A stretch of DNA of 23,498 nucleotides from positions 1 through 23,498 of the forward strand of contig JBEKBJ010000084.1 of NCBI GenBank assembly GCA_050015455.1. The letters run 5' to 3'. The stretch comes from JAGDMS01 sp050015455 (GTDB lineage: Bacteria; Desulfobacterota; Binatia; HRBIN30). The first letter of the stretch is position 1. Each line of letters starts with the position of its first letter. The position numbers and the translations under genes are program-made. The notes below the pieces were generated by a model. It did no database searches. It was not told the DNA's origin and saw only the letters and a list, made by a program, of their open reading frames with translations. Below, in pieces: positions 23,152 to 23,498 of this stretch.

Positions 23152-23232
23152 TAACTGTCATAAGACGTACTATCAGACGTGCCCGTCATCCCGGATCTGC
23201 CCCGGAAAATTCCGGACGCCCTATATACGGCG
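23152..23232. repeat. 81-bp direct repeat, right copy
   Basis: Second copy of the 21955-22035 repeat, same orientation, 1,197 bp apart. The first 40 bp are diverged (9 mismatches) and the last 41 bp are identical. The two copies bracket the MNT-HEPN module. Confidence 0.9.
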
Positions 23233-23498
23233 CACATAACCGGCCTGTCAAGCGCCGGCCGAAGGCTTGTTGTTGGCACTTACACAAGTCCGGGTCATTA
23301 GCAGTTATAGATGTCCGCTCGGTTAGACGGAGATCTTCCTGCGATTCTTCTTAGTGTTTTTATTTAGGGTTCTTAAGGTGCGTACTTCGGACGGTGGACG
23401 ATGGCTGAAGCTGGTGTCCACATGGTGGACGGCGGGATAGGCAGCGGTGCCGTGCGTGGCAGGGTGCCGCGGTTTGGCTGTGTCCCCGTCCACATTGT
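23233..23498. other. intergenic, AT-richer stretch with a small inverted repeat
   Basis: No convincing gene. Around 23318-23385 the DNA is clearly AT-richer than the rest of the window (TTCTTAGTGTTTTTATTTAGG), which could be a promoter or foreign DNA. GTCCAC-ATG-GTGGAC (23416-23430) is a perfect 6-bp inverted repeat, and GTCCAC recurs near the window end. The function is unknown. Confidence 0.4.

Noticed and set aside
23118..23354. 78-codon open frame at the right end
   Set aside because: It runs through the 81-bp repeat, has no ribosome binding site and no recognisable motif.
1..23498. CRISPR array, rRNA or tRNA genes
   Set aside because: No regularly spaced repeat series with unique spacers, and no tRNA arm or rRNA motifs seen on either strand by eye.

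Overview
The window is 23.5 kb of GC-rich bacterial DNA. The acetyl-CoA synthase is the long bacterial form with the extra N-terminal region, which argues against archaea. A complete carbonyl branch of the Wood-Ljungdahl pathway sits next to a glycolate oxidase operon, CHAT-type and HEPN/MNT-type accessory genes, and many dispersed palindromic repeats. This would suit an uncultivated Desulfobacterota-, Binatota- or Methylomirabilota-like bacterium, but the taxon is inferred from gene content only and no rRNA is present.

Left part (1-2158) is eroded accessory DNA. It holds the C-terminal half of a CHAT-domain protease-like protein, a small membrane-anchored protein, short direct repeats and a hairpin, a remnant Xre-type antitoxin, and a HicB-like antitoxin followed by only the first ~16 codons of its HicA partner.

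Middle-left (2159-9456) is housekeeping metabolism. On the minus strand lies glcD-glcE-glcF (glycolate oxidase). Divergent from it, 39 bp away, is an alanine/serine-glyoxylate aminotransferase. Together they would convert glycolate to glyoxylate and then to glycine. Next come asnS and a downstream lipoprotein gene on the minus strand, overlapping by ATGA. A plus-strand SDR of the 3-hydroxyacyl dehydrogenase type follows at 9674-10585.

Middle-right (10681-21773) is the centrepiece: a co-directional, tightly packed cluster. In order it is a core (folate-domain-free) methionine synthase, two CooC/AcsF-type nickel-insertion ATPases, cooS/acsA (CO dehydrogenase), a fused CooF ferredoxin plus FAD/NAD oxidoreductase, acsB (acetyl-CoA synthase), acsD and acsC (the corrinoid Fe-S protein subunits). 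All cluster-ligand cysteines I checked in CooS, AcsB and AcsC are present. The methyltransferase acsE and the reactivator acsV are not in the window. The cluster could make acetyl-CoA from CO2/CO and a methyl group, pass electrons between CO and NAD(P)H through the fusion protein, and (by family knowledge) give a methyl group from the corrinoid protein to homocysteine. The DNA just upstream of the first gene can fold into a closed, multi-stem leader.

Right end (21774-23498) is a patchwork. It has a 96-bp second copy of the cooS 3' end, a perfect 16-bp tandem duplication, an MNT-HEPN toxin-antitoxin pair bracketed by two 81-bp direct repeats, then gene-poor DNA with decayed coding scraps. Across the window, dispersed repeats repeatedly enter or end reading frames (glcE, the CooF-oxidoreductase fusion, cooS).
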